This document shows, piece by piece, positions 17,978 through 26,239 of a stretch of DNA of 59,092 nucleotides (the stretch's first letter is position 1; every line of letters begins with the position of its first letter). The DNA lies in the NCBI GenBank assembly GCA_963925035.1, contig CAWUSK010000055.1, positions 1-59,092 of the forward strand, read 5' to 3'. The DNA comes from UBA4466 sp963925035. Lineage in GTDB: Bacteria > Bacteroidota > Bacteroidia > Flavobacteriales_D > Crocinitomicaceae. The position numbers and the translations under genes are program-made. The notes below the pieces were generated by a model that did not search any database, was not told where the DNA came from, and worked only from the letters and a program-made list of their open reading frames with translations.

Positions 17978-18552
17978 AAGTTTAAAAAATTGATTAAAAT
18001 TCGTTCTCCAATAGACGCCGATTTTTCCGGATGAAATTGAGTTGCATAAAAATTATTCTTTTGAATTGCGGCGCTAAACGGCTGAATATAATTGCAGGTA
18101 GCAATGGTGTTTTCATTCACATTTGCAAAGTAACTGTGCACGAAATAGACGTCACTGTTCGATTCGACATCAGTAAATAAAGCGCTTTTTAGTGCAGTCA
18201 ATTCATTCCAACCCATTTGTGGGATAATTGCGTTACCTCGAAATTTTCTCACGTCATTCTCAAATATTCCAAGGCATTTTGTTTCTCCTTCTTCGCTCGA
18301 TGTACACATCAATTGTAATCCTAAACAGATTCCCAAAACAGGTTGTTTTAATTGTTTAATCACTAGATCTAATCCGCGCTCTGAAAGATATTTCATAGCT
18401 GAACTTGCTTCTCCAACGCCTGGAAAAATCACCTTGTCTGCGGCTTGAATTATTGCAGGATCATCGGTGACTTCTGACTCATATCCAAGTCGCGTTAAAG
18501 CGTTCTGAACCGAACGAATATTTCCGGCGTTGTATTTTACAATTGCAATCAT
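17974..18552 (-). CDS. hisH: Imidazole glycerol phosphate synthase, glutamine amidotransferase subunit
   Basis: This is a class I glutaminase that feeds ammonia to HisF. The nucleophile Cys lies in PVLGICLGLQLMC (about residue 77), and the His-Glu pair of the triad is in ATQFHPEKS near the C-terminus. YNAGNIRSVQNAL at the N-terminus and FPGVGEASSAM are family motifs. It has 192 residues, is complete, and overlaps both neighbours (hisB upstream, hisA downstream) by four bases. Confidence 0.97.
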   Translation of the reverse strand: MIAIVKYNAGNIRSVQNALTRLGYESEVTDDPAIIQAADKVIFPGVGEASSAMKYLSERGLDLVIKQLKQPVLGICLGLQLMCTSSEEGETKCLGIFENDVRKFRGNAIIPQMGWNELTALKSALFTDVESNSDVYFVHSYFANVNENTIATCNYIQPFSAAIQKNNFYATQFHPEKSASIGERILINFLNL

Positions 18553-19640
18553 AAGCTTCCTTTTGTACTTGGTATTGAATAATCATTTGTTCCTTTCGCA
18601 GCCATTTTTATTGCCTTAGCAAATCCTTTAAAGATGGATTCTATTTTGTGGTGCTCGTTTTCGCCTTCTGCTTTAATGTTTAAGTTACAGCGTGCTCCAT
18701 CGCTGAATGATTTAAAGAAGTGCATGAACATTTCTGTCGGCATTTCACCAATCATTTCGCGTTTAAAGTTTGCGTCCCAAACCAAGCAAGGTCTTCCGCC
18801 AAAATCAATGGCAACTTGACTTAAACAATCGTCCATTGGCAGTAAAAAACCGTAACGTTCAATTCCTTTTTTGGAGCCAAGCGCTTCTAGCATGGTTTCT
18901 CCTAATGTAATTGCAACGTCTTCAATGGTGTGGTGCTCATCGATTTCTAAATCGCCTTTTACCTGAACCGTTAAATCCATTGTACCGTGCTTAGCAATTT
19001 GCTCTAACATGTGATCGAAGAAACCAATTCCTGTGGCAATTGAACTTCTACCACTTCCGTCTAGGTTCAATTCAACTTTTATATCTGTTTCATTCGTTTT
19101 CCTAACTCGTGTCGCTACTCTTGGTTTTGATTTTAGAAAGGAATAAATGTCTGCCCAATTTGAAGTGGTTAACACAGTCGTTCGATTACAATTTTCGCCA
19201 ATGAAGATGCCTTGAGCACCCAAATTTTCAGCCAATTCAATGTCCGTTTCCCGATCTCCAATTACGTATGAATTTTGAAGGTCGTAGTTTCCATAAATGA
19301 AAGTATTCAAAAGTCCCGTTCTTGGTTTACGAGTTGGTGCGTTTTCTTCTGGAAAACTTTTATCGATGAGAACAGAAGTAAACTTTACGCCTTCATTTTC
19401 GAACGCTTGAATGATTTTATTTTGAGCTGGCCAGAATGTTTCTTTTGGAAAAGAAGCTGTTCCAAGTCCATCTTGATTCGTCACCATGACCAATTCAAAA
19501 TCGAGTTCTCGAGCAATTTTTGATAGTGCGGAAAAAACACCAGGGTAGAATTCTAACTTCTCTAAACTGTCCAATTGATAATCAATTGGCGGTTCAATTA
19601 CGAGGGTTCCGTCGCGGTCGATAAAAAGCACTTTTTTCAT
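18549..19640 (-). CDS. hisB: Bifunctional histidinol-phosphatase / imidazoleglycerol-phosphate dehydratase
   Basis: This is a fusion of 363 residues. The N-terminal HAD phosphatase (about 1-165) has FIDRDGTLVIEPP with the nucleophile Asp8, MVTNQDG, and YVIGDRETDIELA. The C-terminal IGP dehydratase (about 175-363) has GIGFFDHMLEQIAKHG, DEHHTIEDVA and ENEHHKIES, whose His and Glu residues bind manganese. It catalyses two non-consecutive histidine steps. Four-base overlaps join it to hisC and hisH. Confidence 0.97.
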   Translation of the reverse strand: MKKVLFIDRDGTLVIEPPIDYQLDSLEKLEFYPGVFSALSKIARELDFELVMVTNQDGLGTASFPKETFWPAQNKIIQAFENEGVKFTSVLIDKSFPEENAPTRKPRTGLLNTFIYGNYDLQNSYVIGDRETDIELAENLGAQGIFIGENCNRTTVLTTSNWADIYSFLKSKPRVATRVRKTNETDIKVELNLDGSGRSSIATGIGFFDHMLEQIAKHGTMDLTVQVKGDLEIDEHHTIEDVAITLGETMLEALGSKKGIERYGFLLPMDDCLSQVAIDFGGRPCLVWDANFKREMIGEMPTEMFMHFFKSFSDGARCNLNIKAEGENEHHKIESIFKGFAKAIKMAAKGTNDYSIPSTKGSL

Positions 19641-20668
19641 AATTTGATTGTTTTTAGGGCATTAATAAGTTGTTGATTTTCGCTGGCGCTTCCGACTGTA
19701 ATTCGAATGCAGTTCCGTACCACTTGATTGCGGTTTCTGACGATGATTTTTTGATCCACCAAATTCTGATAAACACGATTCGCATCTTTCACTTCTACCA
19801 AAAAAAAGTTAGCATCAGAAGGGTAAATTCGAATGACTATTTCTAATGCGTTCAGTTGATTTTTGAGTGTTTCTTTTTCAGCAAGAATGAGTTGTTTATT
19901 TACTTCAAATTGCGTCTCATTTTCGAATGCTGAAATTGCTGCTTGCTGATTTAATAAACTCACATTGTAAGGTGGTTTTACTTTGTTAAGTAAGGCAATC
20001 ATTTCTGGATTTGAATAGGCAATTCCAACGCGCGCTGCTGCAAGTCCTCTTGCTTTACTAAAGGTTTGACTAACGATTAAATTTGAGTATTTTCCTATAA
20101 GTTCCGTCGTTGAACGCGCATTGCTAAAATCGATGTATGCTTCATCAACCAGTACAATTCCATTGAAATTTGCGATTATTCTTTCAATCAATGTAAAATC
20201 GAAGCTGTTTCCAGTTGGATTATTAGGTGAACAAATGAGTATCAGTTTCAATAAATCATCGTCAAGAAACGGAACTAGTTTATTGAAGTTCAAAGCAAAA
20301 TTTTCATTCATCTCGAGTTTAACAAGTTCAACATCGTTGATGGAGGCAGAGACATCATACATTCCATAAGTCGGCGCAAATGTTAGTGCTTTATCTTTCC
20401 CTGGATTGCAAAAAACTCGGTACAATAAATCGATAACTTCGTCGCTTCCGTTTCCAATAAAAATGGAATTAGAAGCAATGTTTTTTGCCTTTCCAAGTAC
20501 TGTTTTTAGTTTCGTTTGATAAGGATCAGGATAACGGTTTAAATCGCCAAAAGGGTTCTCATTTGCGTCCAGAAAAATGCCCTCGTTTCCTGAATATTCA
20601 TCACGTGCACTTGCATAAGCTTTTAGTGCTTTTATGTTGTCTCGAATGAGTTTGTTTAGTTCAATCAT
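19637..20668 (-). CDS. hisC: Histidinol-phosphate aminotransferase
   Basis: This PLP-dependent fold-type I transaminase converts imidazole acetol phosphate to histidinol phosphate. Visible motifs are LDANENPFG near the N-terminus, GNGSDEVIDLL, CSPNNPTGN, VDEAYIDF and the PLP-lysine segment SQTFSKARGLAAARVG (Lys near residue 208). The length of 343 residues is normal. It overlaps hisD by eight bases and hisB by four. Confidence 0.96.
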   Translation of the reverse strand: MIELNKLIRDNIKALKAYASARDEYSGNEGIFLDANENPFGDLNRYPDPYQTKLKTVLGKAKNIASNSIFIGNGSDEVIDLLYRVFCNPGKDKALTFAPTYGMYDVSASINDVELVKLEMNENFALNFNKLVPFLDDDLLKLILICSPNNPTGNSFDFTLIERIIANFNGIVLVDEAYIDFSNARSTTELIGKYSNLIVSQTFSKARGLAAARVGIAYSNPEMIALLNKVKPPYNVSLLNQQAAISAFENETQFEVNKQLILAEKETLKNQLNALEIVIRIYPSDANFFLVEVKDANRVYQNLVDQKIIVRNRNQVVRNCIRITVGSASENQQLINALKTIKL

Positions 20669-21950
20669 TTTGGATCGATTTAAGTCTTAATGTCACTGCA
20701 TTTTTGTGTGCGAAAAGGGCTTCCGCTTCCGCCATTAATTCGATTGCAGGACCGATGTTTTGAATTCCTTTTTTGCTGAGCGATTGAAATGTAATTTTGC
20801 GAACAAAACTTTCGACAGAAACACCGCTGTAATTTTTCGCATAGCCATTTGTTGGCAATGTGTGATTTGTTCCACTGGCATAATCACCCGCACTCTCGCA
20901 ACTGTAATTTCCTAAAAATACAGACCCAGCATTTACAATCGAGTCGACGTATTTATCAGCATTTTCTGAAGCGATAATTAAGTGTTCCGGAGCATAGTTG
21001 TTACTGAAACTAATGCACTCTTCAATGGAATCTAACTGAATTGCGCGACTATTTTTTAGCGCTTTTTCTGCAATTTCTTTACGAGGTAACTGTTCCAATT
21101 GCTGCTCCAGTTCTTTCATGACTTCCTGAATAATATTCAATGAGTCGCTCAATAAAATTACTTGACTGTCTGCACCGTGTTCTGCTTGCGATAGTAAATC
21201 AGCAGCGACAAAAGACGGATTACACGATGCATCGGCAACTATCAATACTTCACTTGGACCAGCAGGCATGTCAATAGCGACGCCTTCGCGTTGAATGAGT
21301 TCTTTTGCTTTAGTGACGTATTGGTTTCCAGGACCAAAAATCTTGTAGACTTGAGGAACTTGAGCAGTTCCAAATGCCATTGCAGCGATTGCTTGAGCAC
21401 CACCTATTTTATAAATTTTAGTGATTCCTACCAAGTTTGCTGCATACAGAATTGCTGGATTTAAACGTCCATCTTTTTGAGGAGGAGAGCAGAGAATGAC
21501 TTCCTTGCAATCCGCAATTTGTGCTGGAATCCCCAACATTAGAATCGTAGAAAACAAAGGTGCCGTTCCTCCGGGAATGTACAATCCGACCTTTTCAATT
21601 CCCACGCTCTTCCTCCAACATTTAACACCAATAGAAGTTTCAATCACTTTGGATTCTTCCAGTTGCGAAGCGTGGAACTTTTCAATGTTCAATTTAGCCA
21701 GTTGTATTGCATCTTTTAATTCTTGGTTCACTTTACTTACTGCAAATTCTATTTCTTCTTTTGTGACAAGAAAGTTTTCAATGCGCAAACCATCAAATGC
21801 TAAACTATAATTGTTCAATGCTTCATCGCCTTTTTGACGTACGCTTTCTATAATCCCCTGAACCTTTTCTTCGAGTTGGGATTGATCAAATACAGGACGC
21901 TCGCACAAGGCTTTCCATTCATAAAAATTTGTTAGTACAGTTATTTTCAT
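20661..21950 (-). CDS. hisD: Histidinol dehydrogenase
   Basis: This zinc enzyme oxidises histidinol to histidine in two NAD-dependent steps. Family segments include GLYIPGGTAPLFSTILMLGIPA, GGAQAIAAMAFGT, IFGPGNQYVTKAK, DMPAGPSEVLIVAD, LSQAEHGADSQV (zinc-ligand region) and HTLPTNGYAKNYSGVS. The 429-residue length is normal. The start ATG shares one base with the hisG stop (TAATG), a classical coupled junction. Confidence 0.97.
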   Translation of the reverse strand: MKITVLTNFYEWKALCERPVFDQSQLEEKVQGIIESVRQKGDEALNNYSLAFDGLRIENFLVTKEEIEFAVSKVNQELKDAIQLAKLNIEKFHASQLEESKVIETSIGVKCWRKSVGIEKVGLYIPGGTAPLFSTILMLGIPAQIADCKEVILCSPPQKDGRLNPAILYAANLVGITKIYKIGGAQAIAAMAFGTAQVPQVYKIFGPGNQYVTKAKELIQREGVAIDMPAGPSEVLIVADASCNPSFVAADLLSQAEHGADSQVILLSDSLNIIQEVMKELEQQLEQLPRKEIAEKALKNSRAIQLDSIEECISFSNNYAPEHLIIASENADKYVDSIVNAGSVFLGNYSCESAGDYASGTNHTLPTNGYAKNYSGVSVESFVRKITFQSLSKKGIQNIGPAIELMAEAEALFAHKNAVTLRLKSIQND

Positions 21951-22807
21951 TACAATACGATTTTATCAATTGGTACAATTAAAATGCCTTCTGCTCCAGC
22001 AATTTTTAGTTCATCGATGACGTCCCAAAATTTGTCTTCATCTATAACTGAGTGCAGCGAACTCCATCCTTCTTCTGCCAAAGGCAAAATGGTAGGGGAT
22101 TTTAGAACAGGTAGAATAGCGCTCACTTTTGAAATGCTGTCATTTGGAACATTCATCAAGATGTATTTCGAGTTTTTTGCTTTTAAAACTGCGCGAATAC
22201 GAAACAACAAGCGGTCTAAGATTTCAATTTTATCCACCGCTAATCCATTCGATTTGGCGAGAACTGCTTCTGAGTTTAGAATGATTTGTGTTTCTCTCAA
22301 TCCATTTTTGAATAGAGTAGAACCGGAGCTAACAATATCACAAATTCCATCTGCCAATCCAATGTTTGGTGCAATTTCTACAGAGCCTGAAATTTCGTGA
22401 ATTTCAGCTTCTATGAAGTTCTTTTTGAGATAGGATTGTAAAGTACTCGGATAAGAAGTCGCAATTTTTTTGCCATTGAAATAGCTTAAACTGTCTGTTT
22501 CAACTTCTTTTGGAACGGCTATGGAAACCCTGCATTTTGAAAACCCTAGGTGTTGAACAATTTCGACGTTTTTCTCCTTTTCTATCAACAAATTCTCTCC
22601 GACAATGGCAACATCCACAACACCATCCTCTAGATATTGCGGGATGTCAGAATTACGAAGATAGAGCAGTTCAATTGGAAAGTTCGGAACTGAGACCTTT
22701 AGCTGATCTTTTCCATTGTCGATTTTTATTCCACACGATTCAAGCAGCTTTATCGAGTCTTCATTTAATCTACCGCTTTTCTGTATTGCAATTTTTAGTC
22801 TACTCAT
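21950..22807 (-). CDS. hisG: ATP phosphoribosyltransferase, long form
   Basis: This is the first and feedback-controlled enzyme of the pathway; it couples ATP with PRPP. At 285 residues it is the long hexameric form with the C-terminal ACT-like regulatory domain (about 210-285, LPLAEEGWSSLHSVI onward). Catalytic-core motifs are LKIAIQKSGRL, DVAIVGENLL, and IADGICDIVSSG-like GLADGICDIVSSGSTL. No HisZ is needed by this form. It is the first structural gene of the operon, with its start 38 bases after the attenuator terminator. Confidence 0.97.
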   Translation of the reverse strand: MSRLKIAIQKSGRLNEDSIKLLESCGIKIDNGKDQLKVSVPNFPIELLYLRNSDIPQYLEDGVVDVAIVGENLLIEKEKNVEIVQHLGFSKCRVSIAVPKEVETDSLSYFNGKKIATSYPSTLQSYLKKNFIEAEIHEISGSVEIAPNIGLADGICDIVSSGSTLFKNGLRETQIILNSEAVLAKSNGLAVDKIEILDRLLFRIRAVLKAKNSKYILMNVPNDSISKVSAILPVLKSPTILPLAEEGWSSLHSVIDEDKFWDVIDELKIAGAEGILIVPIDKIVL

Positions 22808-22845
22808 TTTTTAAAAAAAGTGTCTGAGTAAAACTGAAGAGCAAC

Positions 22846-22878
22846 AAAAAACCCGTCTGATTTTACTCAAACGGGTTT
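22846..22878 (-). terminator. His attenuator terminator hairpin
   Basis: On the minus strand AAACCCGTTTGA pairs with TCAGACGGGTTT. This gives 12 bp with one G-U pair and loop GTAAAA, followed directly by a run of T. It lies between the leader peptide and hisG. Its 5' arm also pairs with upstream CTCAAGCG, as described in the leader and findings entries. Confidence 0.9.
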
Positions 22879-22907
22879 ATAATATTTTGTGACGTCAGCA
22901 CATATCA

Positions 22908-22967
22908 TTAACTCCTCGCTTGAGAGCAAGTATGAAAATGATGATGATGCATTTGACTAAAATTCAT
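22908..22967 (-). CDS. hisL: His operon leader peptide
   Basis: The open frame reads MNFSQMHHHHFHTCSQARS, 19 residues, with five His codons (all CAT) within six. It ends 30 bases before the terminator hairpin and lies upstream of hisG on the same strand, so ribosome stalling on His codons can govern read-through. The codons after the His run contain a pause hairpin (22915-22930, CTTGCT/AGCGAG with loop CTCA). Part of that hairpin, CTCAAGCG at 22917-22924, can instead pair for 8 bp with CGTTTGAG at 22866-22873 and break the terminator. Confidence 0.88.
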   Translation of the reverse strand: MNFSQMHHHHFHTCSQARS

Positions 22968-22985
22968 GTCTTTGTTTCTGAGTTG

Positions 22986-23018
22986 TAAATTTACGCTAAA
23001 AAAATCGAATAATCCAAA
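22986..23018 (-). promoter_or_regulatory. Probable his operon promoter
   Basis: On the minus strand a TTTG (23015-23018) is followed after 21 bases by TAAATTTA (22986-22993). This is one base off the TAnnTTTG element, and lies 18 bases before the leader-peptide ATG. The position fits the attenuator layout, but the last base mismatches. Confidence 0.45.
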
Positions 23019-23071
23019 TTAATAGATTATTTCCTAAAAGCTACAATCAAAGCAATCACTCCAAGTGGAAT

Positions 23072-23185
23072 TTAGAAGCAATCGGCAAGTTCACTGAGGT
23101 GAGAAGAGTCATTTCCTGCGTAACACATAATTCCTGCGGCAATAAAACAAATGGCTGCGATAATAAATAAGAATATTTTACTCAT
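23072..23185 (-). CDS. Small membrane protein, possibly truncated by an in-frame stop
   Basis: An ATG frame of 37 residues begins with a hydrophobic helix (KIFLFIIAAICFIAAGIM) followed by CYAGNDSSHLSELADCF and TAA. The frame continues beyond this TAA with IPLGVIALIVAFRK and a second stop at 23027-23029. That gives a second short hydrophobic stretch with a basic end, as in a two-helix protein. The gene may therefore be nonsense-truncated, or the continuation may be chance. It lies 47 bases downstream of the amidase stop and upstream of the his promoter. Confidence 0.4.
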   Translation of the reverse strand: MSKIFLFIIAAICFIAAGIMCYAGNDSSHLSELADCF

Positions 23186-23232
23186 AATAGTTGGTTTTGG
23201 TTTGAGTATAAAAAATCAAACTAAACAAAGTA

Positions 23233-26172
23233 CTATTTTACGATTAACTCCTTAACAATAAATGTATTATCAACTTTAAGAATGACGTTGTATTTTCCGC
23301 TGGCTAAGTCTGAAATGTCAATTGGGTTCGCAATATTTGAACTAGTTAAACATAGTTTTCCGTACATATCGTACATAAGTACTTGGAGGTTTTCAGGTGC
23401 GTTTTTCACACTAAAAGATTCGCTAGCTGGATTAGGAAAAATAAGCAATTCATCTAGGTTCGCTTTTTGGTTTTCAAGTCCTAGTCCAGCCATATAACGT
23501 TGTCCGTCTGTAATAAAAATAGAAGTCAAGTCCGCGTTGTTTTGGGCTTGAATGGAAAAATAATACACAGTGTTGTAAATTGGATTCGACAAAATGGTTG
23601 AAAAAACTGAATTCGTTCCGTTTGATGTCCACGGAACTACATCTGCCGTATTCGGTAAAGTTCCAACTGCAATCATATACGATTCAATGTCAGAGTGAAT
23701 ATCGAATATATCCCAGTTTGCCTCTAGAAGAGAAGTATAGAACGTATCAATATCTATTGAAGCTCCGTCTGCAATTGTATTAAAATTAGGTGGTGAAAAA
23801 TCGAGTAAATAATCTTGTTCAACCTCTGTTGACCAATGACTTTGTGCGTCGACAACAATTGTTTTCACTTTTGCTGTAGGTGTCGCTCCCTCACTTTCAA
23901 TACTCATTTCTTGTCCAAATCCTGCCGTTACGTTAACTTGTGCGCCACGGGATTTATAGACTTTTACATTGTCAAATCGCGCTTCACATCCAGCAGTTCT
24001 GAGCGAGATTGCATTCCCACTAGTAATTGGAGTCGGGTCTGTCCAATCGCCAACAAAGGCATCATCAATATAGAGTTGAATCAATCCAGAAGTTGAATTG
24101 TATATCGTTTTTACGTAATAGGTTTGACCAACTTCAATGTTAAATGGAATATCCACTTCTAAATTGAAAACATTATTATCTACACTGTAGATTTGTGCTT
24201 TGTTATCATTTGCTCTCAAAAAGATGAAGTAGGAATTCCCCCTGTTCGTTTGATTTACATCACTGCAAAAAAAATGCATTCCTGCGCGTTGACTTGTGGA
24301 AGAACTAGTAATGGTTTGTTCCCAAGAATATAAATAATTTGAAGTATTATTTTGAACTACATTCATGGAAGAATTGGAATTTCCATTTGCAATATCTGAG
24401 AACGTGTACGCCCCAAAAATCAGTGAAAATGTTCCATTGATATTTGTCCAGTTGTTATCATTATCATTGAAAACCTCGTCTGCAAATCCGAAATTACCAT
24501 CCGCAGTCCATTCAATGTCTGTAACTTGCTTCTGGTCGATTATATAAAATTGCTGTGCAACATCGTTGTCTGCATCTGTATCGGAAAAATCAATTTGAAA
24601 ATCATCTGTTTGCCATGTGTTTCCTGCAACTATTGAAGTAGAAGGGAAATTATTGGAAGCTTGAACTGAAGTGTAATTCGCTGCCCATCCACTTGACATC
24701 GTCGCGCAATCACTTCTAAATTCAACTGTCAAAGCACCGCCTGTTGAAGTAATATTTCCAGGTGAGTTGGTTCCAGTGTACGAGGCAATGAGAGGAGCAT
24801 CAATCGAATTACCATCGTAAATAAAAAGATTGTCGTAACCTGATTCAACATTAAAACTGTTGAAATTAAGAGTTACAGATTGTGCGTTTGCAGGCTCAAT
24901 CACCCAAATTTCGCGTTCGTCATCTTGGTAATTCCCCCCAACTCCTCCTGTATCATAAAAAGGATCAGATGGATTTGTAAGCAAAGTTACAGCAGGATTA
25001 TTATTGATTAAACGATAGTATTTTCCCCAATTCCAATTGATTCCTGGATCAGTGTGTGATTGGTTCGCAAAATGCTGATGACCTTTGATCTTAGTGCAAT
25101 TACCAAGTAGATTTGTTCCAACCGTTGCAACGCCATAGTACGTTCGTATTGCTGGAATTCCATAACCGCTGTTTACAATATCACGACTGATTGCTGCTGA
25201 GCTTCCGTACAATGTATCCGTATACCAAACAGGGTTATCGACATATCCTTCGTGCTCATAACCAATTGTATATGGGTTTTCAGAACCAACATGCCAAGCT
25301 TTGTTTGCCTCCAAGACCATTTGTGTAATTTGACCATCAGAAGAACGCACTACATAATGGTAAGAAACACTTGAAGAGCAGTTCTGTGACCATGAAATTG
25401 CTCCGGCATAAGAACCTTGAATGGTGTGAATCGTAATAGCTGAAATAGCTGTGCCGTTTCTTGAACTGTAATTACAAGACGGTGTAGGATTCCAAATCGC
25501 AGGTCCAAATTCAGTTGATTTTGTGCTTGCAATGGAATATTGAGCATTGTTATTTCCTACTATTTGTGTGGGATGAATTTCTATTTTATGTCCAGAAAGA
25601 ACAGCAAAGTTTTGGTTCCCGAAAATTGTTGGAAGAGAAAAATTGGCAGGAGTGAAGTTGTAAAGGCTTGCCATTTCTTGACTTTTCATAAAGCTTAAAA
25701 TCTCATAAACTTGCATATCACGCGCAAGTAGATTCACCATTCCGTCTTCTGGAATTTCAGAAAGTTGGTGCAGCACATTTCGAATTGCGTTTCCGTTATT
25801 TGGATCTCCATTCGCTCCAACTTCAATTTCCATTAAGGCTGAAAATGCGATTGCATAAGCTGTAATTTGACTTTCAGGATTGATTTTTTGACTGGCAATT
25901 GAAATTCCAGAAAGCTGCGCAACTAATTCACCATTTTTCAAGAAGTAGTTTTTTCCATCTTCGTGCAATCCCATTATTCCATAAGGAACTGGAATTCCAG
26001 AACAACCTTCAGTTACATTTTCCAAATGTACCATGCGCGTATTTGTCCAAGCAACAGCTTCCAATAATCCAGAAGGGACTAGAGGCGCAACTTGATAAGC
26101 TTGTTGAAAATTAACTTGTGCTTGTCCAATAGAACAAAGGAGTAGAAGGATAAATCCGAGAATGAATTTCAT
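23233..26172 (-). CDS. Secreted N-acetylmuramoyl-L-alanine amidase-like protein with CUB domain and T9SS tail
   Basis: The protein has 979 residues. A signal peptide (about 1-19, ending GQAQ) precedes a roughly 200-residue N-terminal region. An Amidase_2/PGRP-like domain follows (about 240-390) with the zinc-site pattern TIHTIQG, GYEHEG and GHQHFANQSHTDPG. Next comes a CUB-type domain (about 410-505, with YDNLFIYDG and VEFRSDC), a jelly-roll/LamG-like region (about 550-740), and a Por-secretion sorting tail beginning LLIFPNPASESFSV. The family hydrolyses the amide bond between MurNAc and stem peptide. The CUB and sorting tail suggest it is released or surface-bound to attack other bacteria's cell walls or recycle debris; that is inference. 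Confidence 0.88.
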   Translation of the reverse strand: MKFILGFILLLLCSIGQAQVNFQQAYQVAPLVPSGLLEAVAWTNTRMVHLENVTEGCSGIPVPYGIMGLHEDGKNYFLKNGELVAQLSGISIASQKINPESQITAYAIAFSALMEIEVGANGDPNNGNAIRNVLHQLSEIPEDGMVNLLARDMQVYEILSFMKSQEMASLYNFTPANFSLPTIFGNQNFAVLSGHKIEIHPTQIVGNNNAQYSIASTKSTEFGPAIWNPTPSCNYSSRNGTAISAITIHTIQGSYAGAISWSQNCSSSVSYHYVVRSSDGQITQMVLEANKAWHVGSENPYTIGYEHEGYVDNPVWYTDTLYGSSAAISRDIVNSGYGIPAIRTYYGVATVGTNLLGNCTKIKGHQHFANQSHTDPGINWNWGKYYRLINNNPAVTLLTNPSDPFYDTGGVGGNYQDDEREIWVIEPANAQSVTLNFNSFNVESGYDNLFIYDGNSIDAPLIASYTGTNSPGNITSTGGALTVEFRSDCATMSSGWAANYTSVQASNNFPSTSIVAGNTWQTDDFQIDFSDTDADNDVAQQFYIIDQKQVTDIEWTADGNFGFADEVFNDNDNNWTNINGTFSLIFGAYTFSDIANGNSNSSMNVVQNNTSNYLYSWEQTITSSSTSQRAGMHFFCSDVNQTNRGNSYFIFLRANDNKAQIYSVDNNVFNLEVDIPFNIEVGQTYYVKTIYNSTSGLIQLYIDDAFVGDWTDPTPITSGNAISLRTAGCEARFDNVKVYKSRGAQVNVTAGFGQEMSIESEGATPTAKVKTIVVDAQSHWSTEVEQDYLLDFSPPNFNTIADGASIDIDTFYTSLLEANWDIFDIHSDIESYMIAVGTLPNTADVVPWTSNGTNSVFSTILSNPIYNTVYYFSIQAQNNADLTSIFITDGQRYMAGLGLENQKANLDELLIFPNPASESFSVKNAPENLQVLMYDMYGKLCLTSSNIANPIDISDLASGKYNVILKVDNTFIVKELIVK

Positions 26173-26191
26173 AGTACAGTAGATTTGTACT

Positions 26192-26199
26192 CAAAATTA
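26192..26199 (-). promoter_or_regulatory. -7 promoter element before the amidase gene
   Basis: TAATTTTG on the minus strand matches TAnnTTTG and lies 19 bases before the ATG. Confidence 0.5.
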
Positions 26200-26239
26200 C
26201 AAAAATGCATTGTGAATTCAATAAAAAAATAGACTTAAC

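Noticed and set aside
23027..23074. Recoding of the in-frame stop as a special amino acid
   Set aside because: The stop is TAA rather than TGA and no selenocysteine-type structure is visible; truncation or chance is simpler.
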